Below, piece by piece: positions 35,001 through 48,032 of a stretch of 64,000 nucleotides of DNA. Each line of letters opens with the position of its first letter. The stretch's first letter is position 1. This DNA comes from Rotaria socialis. Its lineage: Eukaryota; Rotifera; Eurotatoria; Philodinida; Philodinidae. Position numbers and translations under genes: made by a program. Where the stretch lies: assembly GCA_905331475.1 (NCBI GenBank), contig CAJNYU010003583.1, positions 62,001 through 126,000 on the forward strand, in the 5' to 3' direction. The notes beneath the pieces were generated by a model, which did no database searches, had not been told where the DNA came from, and worked only from the letters and a program-made list of their open reading frames with translations.

Positions 35001-38000
35001 ATATGATTTTCGAACCAGATAGGTATCAGTCCGGGGACTCTATTTGAATTCATTGACAAAAACAATAATAACAAAATTAATAAAAATGAATCACTGAATT
35101 TTTCAGTATCGAGCAGCCCGCCGCAATTCTGAGAAGAATGGCATAATGCTCAGTGATATTCTTCAATTAGTGTCGGGTATAGTGTGCTTTTATTTTTAAG
35201 ATGTTCACTATTTTGCTGCAACAAGTACGAACGTATTAAGATCTCAGTCTCAATTAAGTGTGGGTTTGTGTGTATGTATTAGTGGAAGATATTGTTCTCC
35301 CCGTCTCTTTATTAAATCACTACTTAACACGTATGGATGTACATACACACAACGACTACACTACATCAGACCAACTAGAACAGAAAGAAACACTCGTATA
35401 TATATGTCCGTTTCACACATCGAAGGTAAACGAAAGAGAAAACGAATACAAGAAAAAGAAGATAATGTGATCGAAAGATATTGCACCGAAGAAAGAGATA
35501 TATCTTAATACGTAAAGAATAACGTCGCATCGATGAAACAGAAATGATATTAGGATATGTGAGTGTGAGGGCAGACCCGTAACAGTATGCAATAATTTTC
35601 CTTTGTCTAACGTTACATTCCCACTCACACTCTTATTTTTCAAGCCGATTATGCAGCTGATTGTTGAAATAAAGAAACAACTTATCAACAAAAAATAATG
35701 TGTACGTTGAGTTAGATTTTGATTGATTATAGATCATATTTGAATCAGTTTTCCAAAACAAACATTTTGTCATGCAAATTTGATAAAGATGGTGCCAAAA
35801 TGAGAAATAGCTGGTTTAATTTTCTTGTGTTCCGTTTTTAAGTCACTTAGGATATAAATCATCGTATGTATATAATTGCTATACTTATTCAATGTACTTG
35901 CATCTAAACTGCGATCACACGTGCGTAGTTTCAATGCTTTCTTTGAGAAATCTGTAGAATTAGTTTAGTAAACTTTATCTTTTTGTGTTTTATTAATGCG
36001 AGATGACTACCAGACTATATTTTTAGAAACGTGACTTTAACGAGAAAACATACTCTTTCTTTTTTCTCATATAATTACTTTTTTTCTCGTTTAATTAACT
36101 TACTTTTTTCAAGGATTTTCTTTTACAATCAAATTGAAATCTAAACAGTTTATCTGGTTAATTTTTTTTCTTTCTTGACTCGACTATTCTAAGTTGTCGT
36201 CTAGCTTTTTACCAAAAAAAGCGAGTAATTTTCTCATGCATACTTTTTTCAATGAGTTTTGTGTGCATTCGATAGACTTGTTCTGCGAGAGCTGGAAAGC
36301 ATCTTTTTGGTTTATTATTATTTTTCTTTGCGTTTCGAGAGAGTTATTAGAATTTTTAAAGAAGCGACAGAATGAGAAGACATAATTTTATTTTTTCTGC
36401 ATTTAGTTGCTAGTTCAAATATTTTACTTTACTGACTGGGGAAAACCAAAATGCTTGGTTTACTTTTACTTTTTTTTCTTTCTTTTTTCGCTCAGCTATC
36501 CTGAGTGCCAACACGTATCTTATAAAAACAACCTGGATCAATTAGTCGTGTATGCTTTTTTTTCTGTGAACGCGGCCTTGGTTTGTTGGTTTCTCTTGGA
36601 GACTGCTGACAGAAATAGTATAGTTAGTTCTTTCTCTTTATCCACTTATCGTTATACTTCTGAACAGATCTTGGCCTTGTTTTTTTTATTGTTTATCTAG
36701 TTACTAAGCTAACTTAGATGTGTTCCAAATGAATACTAGTACTAGAAAGAAACTTTAATCGTTCACTGCCAATTTAGTCATCTTGGTAACTTTCAAACAC
36801 CATATCACATGACATTGAATAAGACTTTTCTGTTCGATTTTGCTAGATTCTATGATTTTCAAAGTTAATTTATCTGCACATCATAAGAAGAATTGTGAAG
36901 GAGTGAAAGTTGATAGATATTGAAAGAGCAATAGTTGCAAACATATTCGAGTTTTCAAAAAATGAGTATAACTTATTTTCAAGTTGATTCTCGTTTCTAA
37001 GAAATGAAATCCATAGTAACGTTAATTCAAGTATCCATAAGATTCGATTAGATTAGCGAAGAGTATTTTTTTCTTAATTCAGTTCTGAGGGTGACTTTGT
37101 AGAGAATTTCAAGGGAAGAACAAAATTATTTGGTTAAGATGTTTTCTCATCACGATTCACGCTCCCTGCTAGTTTTTGAGGCATTTGTGGCGACAAGGAG
37201 AGTAAAATAGTCCACTTTACTTTCATCTTCAGGCGTCTTTTGTGAAGCATCGAATCAATTAGTTTACTCAAAAAAATAACCATCCCAACTGATGTACAGC
37301 TTTGAAATATGCTTACGAGTTCTTCGGTCACTGTAAAGAAAAATCAATAGAAATCTATATATTTCACAGATGCTTTATTTGATAAATCTTGATTGGATCG
37401 ATGTAGTAATTAACTTGCTATTTATTAGATTTCAGAATAGTATATGAAGGAGAATAGTTTAATTTAGATTACGCTCATATTGACACACATATCTTAACAG
37501 ATCGAGAAACATGAAGAATCATTTAGACTTTATACTCTTAATCGAACGGTTTTCAAAGACTATGGATACTAACATTGTGTATTGATAAAAAAATCTAACC
37601 ATTCATGCATAAACATTACTATCTACACCATCAACCATCGAATTCAGTACCGATTTTGTTACATACAACTCATTCGAAATCATTAGCTACATACGTAGAT
37701 ATATAGAACAATGATCTGTGTTGGATATCTTGAATAGTAGTTGATCCTACCTACCTACTTATATACATATAGGGGCTTATGTTTTGCTTTAAGAAAGTTT
37801 CACTGGCAAAACTGAAATAATTTCTATATTTTTGGGGATATCTCCCCAACCCTCATTGTGATAAGAATAATCACTGAGTGTAAGACAATAATTCCAGCCT
37901 ATTAGTAAAAAAAAACGTATTGTAGTTATGATACGTGCATTTATATCGTCATATTGCAGATTAATGCTACTTCTTTATTTGTCACTGCTTTTGAAGAAGA
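32091..38000. other. Long intergenic region
   Basis: About 5.9 kb without a supported gene. A G-rich hairpin occupies about 35558-35635: GTGAGTGTGAGGG pairs with CCCACTCACACTC. Several T-rich tracts occur near 36,050-36,480. The open frames here are short and have no signatures. Confidence 0.4.
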
Positions 38001-41000
38001 ATGAGCACAGGTTAGTTAACTTATAAAATTTATCTTTCTCTACGTTGATTTTATTTTGACAGATCAAGAACGCCGCAAAGGCAGAGCTATATTTGATGCT
38101 TATGTATCTCTCCGTAAAATTGCAGAAAAATATGAGCTGGAAGAAAAGTTGGCCATTCCACGCGTAGTTTTTGTGGGCGAAACTTCATCAGGTAAATCCA
38201 TGTAAGTATAATAGATAATAATGTGATATTGAATCGATATTTTCCATAAAATCATAAATATATTATGTCAAGTATCGTCTAAAATATTTCAAGTTTTGTT
38301 GCAACTGAAAAATAATTAGTATCGAACCGCTGCCCTGATAATTGTTAGAGAATTTCTTTTAAAATTCACGATCCAAATTCTTTCCAATTATAATGGCTCT
38401 TACTCATTGATAAGACTTGTTACATCCGATAGAGACACTTAAAATCAATTCTAACTTGCATTTTTACAATGTATTTCAATAAAATCTGCCATGCTATAAT
38501 GGATTTCTCATTTAAAAGTCAAACCAGATTATACTTAACCGACAAGATAAGTCTATCAACTATATTTAAAATGTGTTTGCTGATTTTCTAGGCTGGTTCA
38601 AAACTTTCTTCGTTTTCCTTGTGCATTTTCGCAGAGTGACGTTGGAACACGATATCCCATACTCTATCGTCTTCGTTATAATTCAACATTAGGCGATAAT
38701 GTTATTCTCATCAACCATCCAGCAACAGTTAAGCGACTACAAGATTTAGCTGAACATTTATGGCACGTCATGGAACAGATTGAACGCGAAGATGGATTTT
38801 GTTAGGAAGAATATCTCGTTCATATTGAAAGTAGTCGATATCGGGATTTCGAAATTCTCGATGTTCCGGGATTGATTAGTGGCTCTCGGAATAGTCAACA
38901 TGCTGCCGCTGTCGAACGGATTACTGAATATTATGTATGTGATCCGACATTCTTAATTGTTCAATTGAAAGAAGCAACACAATTAGGTGTCAATAGTTTC
39001 GGAACGAAACGTATTCGAGAATTTTGTCTAATGGATCCTGCTCCTTGTGGATCTACATTGGCTCCAAGACTTGATTATGAAGACTATATACTCTCACGGT
39101 TCAAACAAAATTTGATATTTTCATGGATGCACATCGAGATGGTGAACAGGCTAATGAAGATCTACTGAAATTACTTGAACATTTCAATCAACAAACATTA
39201 TTTGTTAGCATGGTTTTTGATGCGTAAGTAAACGATGATCCGTATAGGCTAAGAAAGGAAAGGAAAAAAACTGTTGATTGATTTAGATATAATTTTGGCA
39301 AACATATATATGAACAAAATGCTCAGTATATTGCTGATTTATCTGAATTAGAATTAGAGCATGTTGACAAATAGGTTTGTGGAATGAAAGAATCATCACA
39401 ACGATCGACTAGCACAGATGAATAATTTAATGAAGAACTATTTCGAACATTGATTGGCATTAACATTGTTCGAGAACGCATTCAAGATATGTGGATTAAA
39501 GTAAGTCCTGGCAACTATTTGTGATAAAAATAGAAGATAGTTATAATCAACGAGAAGAGTTTCTACTGATTTTGCAAGAAAAAATGAAAAGAGATAACTA
39601 TATGATTCATTTTAAGATAAATGAATTTATGTGTTCAAGGAATTTACTTCTATGAACTTTTCACTCTAGAAATAGAAAAGATTATTTATCATCATTTCAA
39701 CATTATTTTCAGGCATTTCGTAGTGCTATTCCTAAAATTCAACAGGTTCTTCAAGAACTCGTTTATGAACAAGATAAACACTCTCATGTTCTAATGAGTT
39801 TAGTCGAAGAAAAAGATTTGAAGGCTATTCGAGAGATCTATCAACGTTATATTCGAACATTTCGTTCGACATTATCCAATTATATTGCTTTTCGTGCCGA
39901 AATCAATACTCTCTTTGATGTGGAAACATACAGTCGAACATATGCACAAATCGAAGAAGAATATAATAAATGGTCGCGTAGAATTCAATTGGTATGGCCG
40001 GCTCATCAAACAGCTGGACAAATGATCAAGGAATCATTTGAACGACGTCTATACTCATTACCATTACGCTATATCGGTGCACAACATTTTGAACGCATTC
40101 GACAAGTATTTTTCTACATGATTTTTAACTTATCAACCGGCAAGCCATCAGCTAGATTGGATTGAATCAGCTCAAGGACTTCTCTACGGTGTCAATGCTG
40201 ATAATGAAAATCTGGAGAAAGGTACACGTGAACTTCTATACACATACATACGTGAAACATTCCTTATGGGCATCTGTTGGTTAACACAAATTTATTCATT
40301 TCTTCTTGAGCATTTTGAACAACAGGTGAATTTGCTTTATTAGCTACGGGTCACGAGAAATTCCTGAGTCTTGTTCGATTAGAATATCATCGAACGACAC
40401 GTGAAATGCTTCGTCATGCTGTTGAAGCTAGCAAACATGCTCGATACGCTAAAATGGCCTATGCTGCTCATAGTATCTCTCATTATCTTCGAATATTGGT
40501 CGAATCATTTCCACCGACTATTCAAACAGCTCAGAAGAAAGAAATTCCAGTTGCTGACACTAATCCTCGCCGATTAATTTATAATAATGAGGCTTTTCTA
40601 CCTGAAATTCGTAATTCTGAAACGGCTAGTTATCCACCTGCAACACGAAATACAACAAAAGAATTATATTCGGCGATACGAGGTCTATTACTTCAGGATA
40701 TTACAGCGAATTTCTTTGCTAATGTTGTGATTGAAGTTCAACGCTATGAATCAATTTATATAAAGAATTCTTTACAGCAGCGCCTTGATCAGATGTCAAA
40801 TGAAGAAATAGCTCGCCTGTCTCAAATTGATGTTGAAGAGCATCTGCGAGAATTTCAAATGATTTATGATAAATTAACTAGTTTAGAAGATGCTTGTGAA
40901 GCAACAGAGCGTGCCTGCCAATTATTTGATGGTAAAGTAATTGTTGATTTTGCAAGTAAAAATGATCCAACCAAAACTATCTTTCGTGAAAAACGAAATC

Positions 41001-41500
41001 GTCGTCATCGCGATATTACGAATAAATTTTATCAAGTTAAACCAAAGAAGGATGATGCTAAAATAAAAGCAGCAGATATTCAATTTAATGCTTTTCAAGA
41101 TGAAGATGAATATCAATTGAAAATATTGAATGGTGATCATCTAGCGTGTCCAAAACATCTTCAACTGTACCGAGATGATGATTTAAAAGATTTGGAATAT
41201 GGATTTCTTCCTGGAGATCATTTTCGATCTCACCAACAGAAAATAAATACATCGAGTGAAAAAAACAAACCCACGGTTAATTTATCAGTACCTAAAGTCA
41301 CCAGTACAGATAAAGTGGAAATTAATGGTGTAAGTAGTATGTAAGATTGAAAGAAAATCCATTTCTTTTGATCTCTTTTAGATATATCTATAGTTAAATC
41401 AGATGATTTGCACATCGAAACTAAAGCAAACGATTCTTCTCCTAGGCAAGATCGTGATGAGAATAAAGCAAAATGGTATGACAAAATGAAGCCCAAATAA
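38001..41500 (+). pseudogene. Dynamin-like large GTPase, decayed
   Basis: Exon structure is still readable: 38001-38010, 38063-38211, 38592 to about 39222, about 39286-39500, 39714 to about 40325, 40336-41329 and 41382-41500. The G domain has the P-loop GETSSGKS, a TRYPILYRL switch region and DVPGL (G3). A helical stalk-like part follows (QEKNxx-type coiled segments, then LVEEKDLKAIREIYQRYIRTF). Lesions: in-frame TAG at 38803, TAG at 39372 and TAA at 39423, frameshifts near 39110, 40150 and 40330, and a worn G4 motif (APRLD where TKxD is expected). The tail after 40406 is open for 308 codons and is Lys/Asp-rich. Live members of the family remodel membranes or act in antiviral defence, as Mx proteins do. 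This copy is most probably dead, although splice sites survive, which suggests recent loss. Confidence 0.82.
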
Positions 41501-43068
41501 AAGCTTCGTTACTTCGAAAAATCACACATTCTAGAAACTTTCTCTTATCAGTCAATGATATTTTTTTTATCTCGATTATCACGTATCATTAGCTTTTACT
41601 ATTAGTGATTATAGATTATTTTAGAAAAATAGCATTGATTTCGATGTATCTATGAACATCATGCAAGCTACTTGAATAACCAGAAATATATGATAAAAAA
41701 AGAATAGCTTTTTTTTCTGCACTCGTCCATATAGCAACAAAAATACAAAAATAAAAATTAGCATTGGTTTTTTTATCATGAGCATACAGCGAAAAGTAGA
41801 CTTTATTGCATAACATGATATACGGATAATAAATAACGGATGCATGTAAAATAAATCAGAAAAAGAGTCTTTCATTTTTGCAGTACTATCGATGTAATAA
41901 TAATATATGAGATTTGTATTTGAACTTACAACAGATGGGTATAAAATATTATTAACAGAGATTCTGGAAAAATATTCAACTTGAGTTTGGCCCATATGTT
42001 ATTATATGATGAATTATAATTTTCCAACAAGCATTAAGCTTGCCCATTATTTAGTTTTTATCTTGTTTATTCTCGCACTTATATTACGTTGTCTATATCC
42101 ACACTATAATGTATATATTATTGTGAAAAGAGAATGTATTATAGTTCTACAGAGCCTTTTTATGGACCCTTCTATCGAATAAAACACAGAATCATCGAAT
42201 GATTCTGAATATAAACTAGATTTGACAAGAGCTAAATAAATGATTTATCATCAAACCTAAAGTGATGTGTATTAAAGCGTTTTGTACTCGAGACAGACTC
42301 TAATCTTGGAATATTCCATTCTTCAATTCGGTAAGACTCATACATGGATACAAGTACGGTTCTCATTTTGATAGTATTTTGAAATATTTCGAACTTTCAA
42401 AATCTTAGTGACCGGAATTACATAATCAAGCTGATACACGAAAGTCTTTCGTTGCAAGGCTGACCTCAAAATCGAATAGAGTATTTCTAACGTTGCAGAA
42501 ACCTTACAAGAACTATGCATAGAATAAGTATGAAATCTATTGTGGAATCAGAAGTGGAGATGTGTTCATAGGCTCAACTCATACAAGACAGGCAATCGCT
42601 ATTAAGAATATTCTTGACTTTTGTTGTTGTCGGTAAAATAATTTAAATGCATATTTCCTTGACTCTATTTCTCTTATTTTGATTAACGAAACACATTGCA
42701 CTTCTTATAACTTCGTAATATTTATCTAAGAAAATGTTGATTGTGTCAGGTGATGACAAGTGTAGACCTAAATCAATATTATGCTTTCCTAGTAAATTGT
42801 GCGCTTCATTCATCGATGCCGGTTTATTGGCATATAAGTGCAAGGGTGTGAGGGTGAGTGCTTTTCTACTCATCGTATCCACACCCTCAAGAAACAGTTA
42901 ATATTAGCAGATTATTAGTGATATTTAGATCGATCTATTGTAGAATTGGCTAATATTCACACCCACATCCTCAGTGCCCATGTGAAAGCTCGCAGCTTCA
43001 ATAACTACTTAAATAATAAATGTAATCTAAAATCTCCGAACTCGATAGTACAAGTGTCAATTACTTCT
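41501..43068. other. Intergenic; G-rich hairpin at 42842-42893
   Basis: No gene seen. AAGGGTGTGAGGGTGAGT (near 42841) can pair with ATCGTATCCACACCCTC (near 42875-42891). A related CACACCCACATCCTCAG tract follows at 42958-42974. Confidence 0.5.
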
Positions 43069-44478
43069 TTAAAAATCAAAATTGATGAATTTTTCCAAGA
43101 TTTTTACATCCTTCGTTACAGTAATTTTGTGACGTTTGGAAGCAGGAATAAGGGAATTAATTTTTTCCCAAGCCTTTTGTTCATTCATAGTGAACACCAG
43201 ACAATAATTGTTGAAACCCAAGTCACGTACGGCAGCTAATAGGCGAGCGCCAGCATTGTCTGGCTGAATCTCCTTATCACGTGTCATGTCCGTAACAATG
43301 CGAAATGTAGGCTCATTTTTCAACCGCTCCCCAAACTTACAACGAAGAAAAACCAGTGCGGATTCAGTACTAGCCTTCGGGATGAAGTGAACATTTTTAT
43401 CCATGCCTATCGTGCCAGCTTTCTCCATGTAATCCTTATTTTCCCACCAGTCATAAAAAATATAATCATCCACCCACATCACTGAATGTTTGCACAGGCC
43501 CAGTTCAATTTGGCGCATATATATTTTAGTCTGCCTAGATGATACTTTGACGATGCGAGTTACGAGAAAAGTGGAGTGAGGTGGAAAGAGTACTTCTTCT
43601 TCTTGTGGAAAATTAGAAAAATACTCGATACAACGACCTGTGAGAGAGTAGATAATAAAGATGGTGTTGCGACTAGAGAAATTTTCCGGCGGTTGCTCGC
43701 CTTTTTTTGAACTGCTAAACTGAATCCAACTCACTAGATTGCCAGGCTTGTAATCGTCTAACTCTGTAGCATCAAGCGTAACTGCACGCGAAGCAATGCC
43801 CCAATAGAACTCGATATGTGCCAAGGCTTTGATAAGATAATACATGATAATACCTGCTTCTTTAAACTTATCCGTATTAACAAGTGTTGTTGCTTCCCCA
43901 TTGCCATGCCGAGCAATGAGAGATGCACTACGATTGACCGTTTGATAAACGTGCGACCCGGTATAAAACGAGAGAACGAACGCACATGCTAGGGCATTTT
44001 CTCGATTCATCCCTTTCCTCTTGAAATATTCATAGGTGTCATTACTTTTGGCGTTGTGTTGTTCCATACCGGTCGCGGTCTCGAAACGGGCACAAATTTC
44101 ACGGAGACGCTCGAATCCTCTATCGTGGACTAATTGAGTTATGGAACTTTGGAAATTGTCTTCAAATACTAAATATTTCTTGCGATTGTTCACCAGTTCA
44201 AATGCTTCAACATATAGAGTAAGGTTATCTGCCAAAAGTAACTCACACTTTTCTGAATCAATCTTTTCAGCATCAGGGCAGTCAGTAGTGTGCTGAACAG
44301 AACCAATTAATTTCATGTAACAATAGTGCGGCGTATGGGTATTGTCTTCTTTGTATGTATTTCCTTCGAACGTATGCTCAGTCTGAGTTGTCAAAAGTTT
44401 GACCGTTTTCATATTTGAGGCACGCCTCTGTAAACGCTCGGCTTCATCTGCATCCATATTGTACACTTGATGAGGCAT
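43069..44478 (-). CDS. ADP-ribosyltransferase fused to a response-regulator receiver-like domain
   Basis: 469 residues from the ATG at 44478, in one exon. A splice acceptor (TTTTCTAG) ends just before base 44487 and the frame is open to it, so a further 5' exon is possible. Residues about 120-310 form an ART domain: GMNRENALACAFVLSFYTG, then FYWGIAS, WIQFSSSKKG and FPQEEEVLF. The catalytic arginine of the usual Y-R-G motif is tryptophan (W226, codon 43803-43801), while the serine block (255-257) and glutamates (293-295) remain. Residues about 332-438 look like a two-component receiver domain: VMWVDD (acidic pair 337-338), IVTDMTRD with the candidate phosphoacceptor D397, AGARLLAAVRD, and LVFT with T430. 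The first 115 residues are unrecognised. There is no signal peptide or membrane segment. It is probably a catalytically weak or dead ART tied to a sensing or docking module. Confidence 0.78.
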   Translation of the reverse strand: MPHQVYNMDADEAERLQRRASNMKTVKLLTTQTEHTFEGNTYKEDNTHTPHYCYMKLIGSVQHTTDCPDAEKIDSEKCELLLADNLTLYVEAFELVNNRKKYLVFEDNFQSSITQLVHDRGFERLREICARFETATGMEQHNAKSNDTYEYFKRKGMNRENALACAFVLSFYTGSHVYQTVNRSASLIARHGNGEATTLVNTDKFKEAGIIMYYLIKALAHIEFYWGIASRAVTLDATELDDYKPGNLVSWIQFSSSKKGEQPPENFSSRNTIFIIYSLTGRCIEYFSNFPQEEEVLFPPHSTFLVTRIVKVSSRQTKIYMRQIELGLCKHSVMWVDDYIFYDWWENKDYMEKAGTIGMDKNVHFIPKASTESALVFLRCKFGERLKNEPTFRIVTDMTRDKEIQPDNAGARLLAAVRDLGFNNYCLVFTMNEQKAWEKINSLIPASKRHKITVTKDVKILEKFINFDF

Positions 44479-44487
44479 TGGCACTGC

Positions 44488-46792
44488 CTAGAAAACAATC
44501 GGAATATTATCTCATAGAATCTGCATTTTCTTCTATTGGGAAAATTCTGTTGAAAGAAAAGCGATAAAATGTATAATTGAAATGAATTGTGTGTTTCATT
44601 AATCAATCACTTGACTTTTAATCTAGTATTTTACACCGCAGTATTACCGTTGAATTCTCAACACCCGCAAACATTCAGGGATCTTGTTAATCCTTTATAG
44701 TCGAAATTTTTATGAGTGTCAAGTATGTTGTTGCATTTTTTTACCAATAGCAAGGTCAAAAAAACTTTTTCGGAAACATTCGCCTTTGCTACATGCATAT
44801 CTGCCCAAAGGTTCCACAATCGCTTAGATATTTAAACTAAATATATTCTATGTACTTATTTTCTAAACAAATACAAGAAAATATGCCTAACATGGTTGTA
44901 TACTTGTGCAGTGGTGCTTTATTATCTCTTACACCTGTGGTAATGACTTTTGACCCAAACACTAGCCCACTTTCTTGAAGCAAAAACATCGACCAATAGG
45001 TTTATGGTAAATTACCAGAACGAATCGCTAAAGTTTTACAGTGTACATTTCGCAAATATAGAACGGACAGTATGGGAATATGAAACAACTCAATAGCAAT
45101 TATACCTCTCCATTATATGGATCAATATGAAATATTATGCCGAATATATCGATAACAATATTGAATAGATTCTCTAGGAACTGCTTTGAGTGGTAATCAT
45201 TCCTAATTCGACCCTTTTTTTTCAAATATTCAGCCTTTAGAATTCGGTCAAAACTATTTTTATCGTGTTGTGAATACCATCATGTGAAAGAACGAGCAAT
45301 TTCATCCCATCAAAACCATTCAAACTTGGTCAAATATAGATAACAATGATAGACGCCAATGGTATCTATAAACGCATTCTTCTCATGTCTTCTCCGTTGG
45401 TGTTTCTAAGACGCTGTAAGATTCTTTTACAATGACTTTTAACCTAACAGGATTAGTACAGGCTTTTACAAGCTATACATTGACATAATTTATATCACAA
45501 AGCTTTTCTGCTCAAAAATATTCACTAAGCACGTATTCCTAAAATGCTTAGAAAAATTATTATATAGATTTCTTTCAGCAACTAAGCATATGTAAATCAG
45601 CATTATAATACAGAATTGATGTAGTTTTTCACATATTGCTGGCTGGTTTATTTAATATCGCGAAATTTTTGGACTCAAAATCTCTATTGGCCCAGTAAAG
45701 CTTAGCTCATGGGAATCACAAGATGAAGTGTGGTTTTTGCTTGAAAGACATCTGGACGAAAGCTCAATGATAGAGCTTCGCCTTATAAAATCGTTGCAGC
45801 TTTTCATCCGGTACATGCTGATGTAGCTCCTTTCTCGAAATGGAGAACATAAATTTATTGAGAGGAGACAAAGTTCAAATCAGAGGTAAATCGAGCGTAA
45901 TGATTTTCTATGGTGTCTAAGACAAGAAAATGAGTGTTGACATCGAGACTTTACCCCTCATGAAATTATTATACACGCAACTATTTGCTGTCGTGAAAAT
46001 ATTTTCATCTGCATCCAGTCTGAATGAGTGCGTGTTCAATGAAAAGAATATGTGCCCTGAGGGTGTGGGTAGGAGAGACGATGAAAGACTGACTCCTACA
46101 CCCTGCACTATTCCTATCGAAATATTCAGCATAAAAACATGCATTGATCCATACACTGCTTAGCTAAAATTGTTGGTTGACCGTTGCATGGCATTATGCA
46201 ATCCCTTCATTTCAAAATGATTTTGACAACTTACGTAGTAATACAATGGCCTTACATGATGTTATAAGTATTCTTGAAGCTTAACTGAAAAAAATCCTCT
46301 TCCACAACTAGAACAAAGCGACATATGTAGTGTTGGTTTTTGCCGACAATCGTTTCAATGAATAAATAAAATATACTATAGTTAGAAAGAAAACGAATTT
46401 AAACAATGAGCAAGGCCTTTTTGGCGGTGTAGAGAGACATCACCTTGCCGGCTTTGTGTTTCATCGGCATCTCTTCGTTGTATGGTGACAGGGAACGAGT
46501 CAACAAATGTCAAGAGTTCATTGGGACTGAGCGCTACCAAAATAAAACATGACAGTCTTACTTGCTCGAAGTGACTGGTAATGTCAAACTGCGCGGATAC
46601 GTACAGTGTTGTGTCTCGCACATATTTGGTTGCGTATCGAATGATAAAAAAAATGAAATTCTACTTTAATTTTTCAGTCCAACTTCTATGAATCAAAACT
46701 TTTGGTAAGAATGTTTGTTTAATATGTGCAAAGAGTAAGGCTTTTTAACTATGTTTTGCTATGAATAATCTGAAGAATAATTCATGACTTAC
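44488..46792. other. Intergenic or long intron of the ART-receiver gene
   Basis: If the exon at 46793-46903 belongs to the gene at 43069-44478, this is its intron. A G-rich hairpin lies at about 46057-46108 (GAGGGTGTGGGTAGGAG with CTCCTACACCCTGC). The minus frame at 46382-46621 is coding-like in places and could contain further exons. Confidence 0.4.
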
Positions 46793-46903
46793 CCTTTCCA
46801 TAGCCACTTTAGTGCCATCAGGAGCTTGTGGTGAAGCATTATTGATTGTACGCTTAGTAGACGTCTCACGTGTGTGTTTGCGTGATCCACGATGGGAATT
46901 CAT
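46793..46903 (-). CDS. Candidate first coding exon, possibly of the ART-receiver gene
   Basis: ATG at 46903 opens 37 codons (MNSHRGSRKHTRET, basic and Ser/Thr-rich) and ends exactly at a consensus donor GTAAGT in phase 0. The next good acceptor on this strand that fits phase 0 is the one at 44487, which precedes the ART-receiver frame. That would make an intron of about 2.3 kb, long for this window, or there may be exons between, for example within 46382-46621. No protein family recognised. RNA data would settle it. Confidence 0.35.
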
Positions 46904-48024
46904 TTAAGATATCTTGTGTTATTGTTTTTTTTCTAAAATAGATCACTGTAGTTAGACGATACTCGATATGAAAGAGCAATTTCGATCAATAATAGAATCC
47001 GCTAGTTTAGTTTGGTAGATAAGATCATTTTCTAAACACGAATCAGGAAAAACAAGAATCTGAGAAAAACAAACGAACTCTAGCTTTCAATAAATGTTGA
47101 AAATGAGTGATTCAATCAGGCTGTGGATTGTACAACGGAACAACAAGATGGTTCAGATTTCATCTACTTGTAAGATCTTTCAATAGTTTGACTTTATTTG
47201 ACATACTTCAAGGTACTTTAATATACTATAAAGTATTACAAAAGTATCGTTTTTCTCGGTTGGTTTTTTCTCGACCTCGGATACATCAAAATCTTAGTAA
47301 ACAGCATAATACGTAAGTACTTCTCGTGAGAAACTCAAGTTAACTGATGGTGCTCATGTCACTGCTCCAATTGGTTTATACTACAGTTACAACCCACAAC
47401 GAAGATGATAATCGGTTCAATGTTATATCATTGACAGCTTTTATTATGAAAGTCTTTTTTATGTGGTCTGATTTCGGAGGAATTTTTTCCTGCAAGACTA
47501 GCTCGAAGTTAATATTATGTAAGCTCGGTGGAGTGGATGTTTGAGATGTGAGGGTAAAGGTACGATAGATCGCAACAAATTGTACTCAGGATAAGTGGAG
47601 TTTTGTAAAAACTTGCAGTGATATTTTCTATGTAAAAAAATTGACAACAATTTCTGATTTCGCAGTGACAGATATTTTTATTTGAAATTCAAATCTTAAA
47701 TTTTAATCCAGTTCATCCAAACTCGACCGTTATTTTTATGCCTCGACAGCATGGAAAAAATTCCATAGGATGGTCTTAAATGTTATGTGTTACTCGAAAT
47801 ACTGAAATTTGTATTATCTACTACTTTTATTATCGGTAAAGTGTAATCGTACTAATAATCAATCTGTTTAATATAGTTGGCATTAACCTTTTTTTTTTGT
47901 CTAAAATTACCAGTAATCGGTTTCAATTTTTTTCATGCTGTTCACAAATATTATATTTTGATTACATCGAATTTGAATACTAATTGAAAAAGCATGGAAG
48001 TACGTCTGGAATTTCTATTTTTGC
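46904..48024. other. Intergenic, nothing recognised
   Basis: AT-rich; no supported feature. Confidence 0.5.
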
Positions 48025-48032
48025 GTCTGAAC

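Noticed and set aside
42643..42882. 79-codon minus-strand frame
   Set aside because: Overlaps the G-rich hairpin and has no signature.
45650..45835. Coding-like stretch reading KISIGPVKLSSWESQDEV on the plus strand
   Set aside because: About 50 codons without start, splice context or a recognised family.
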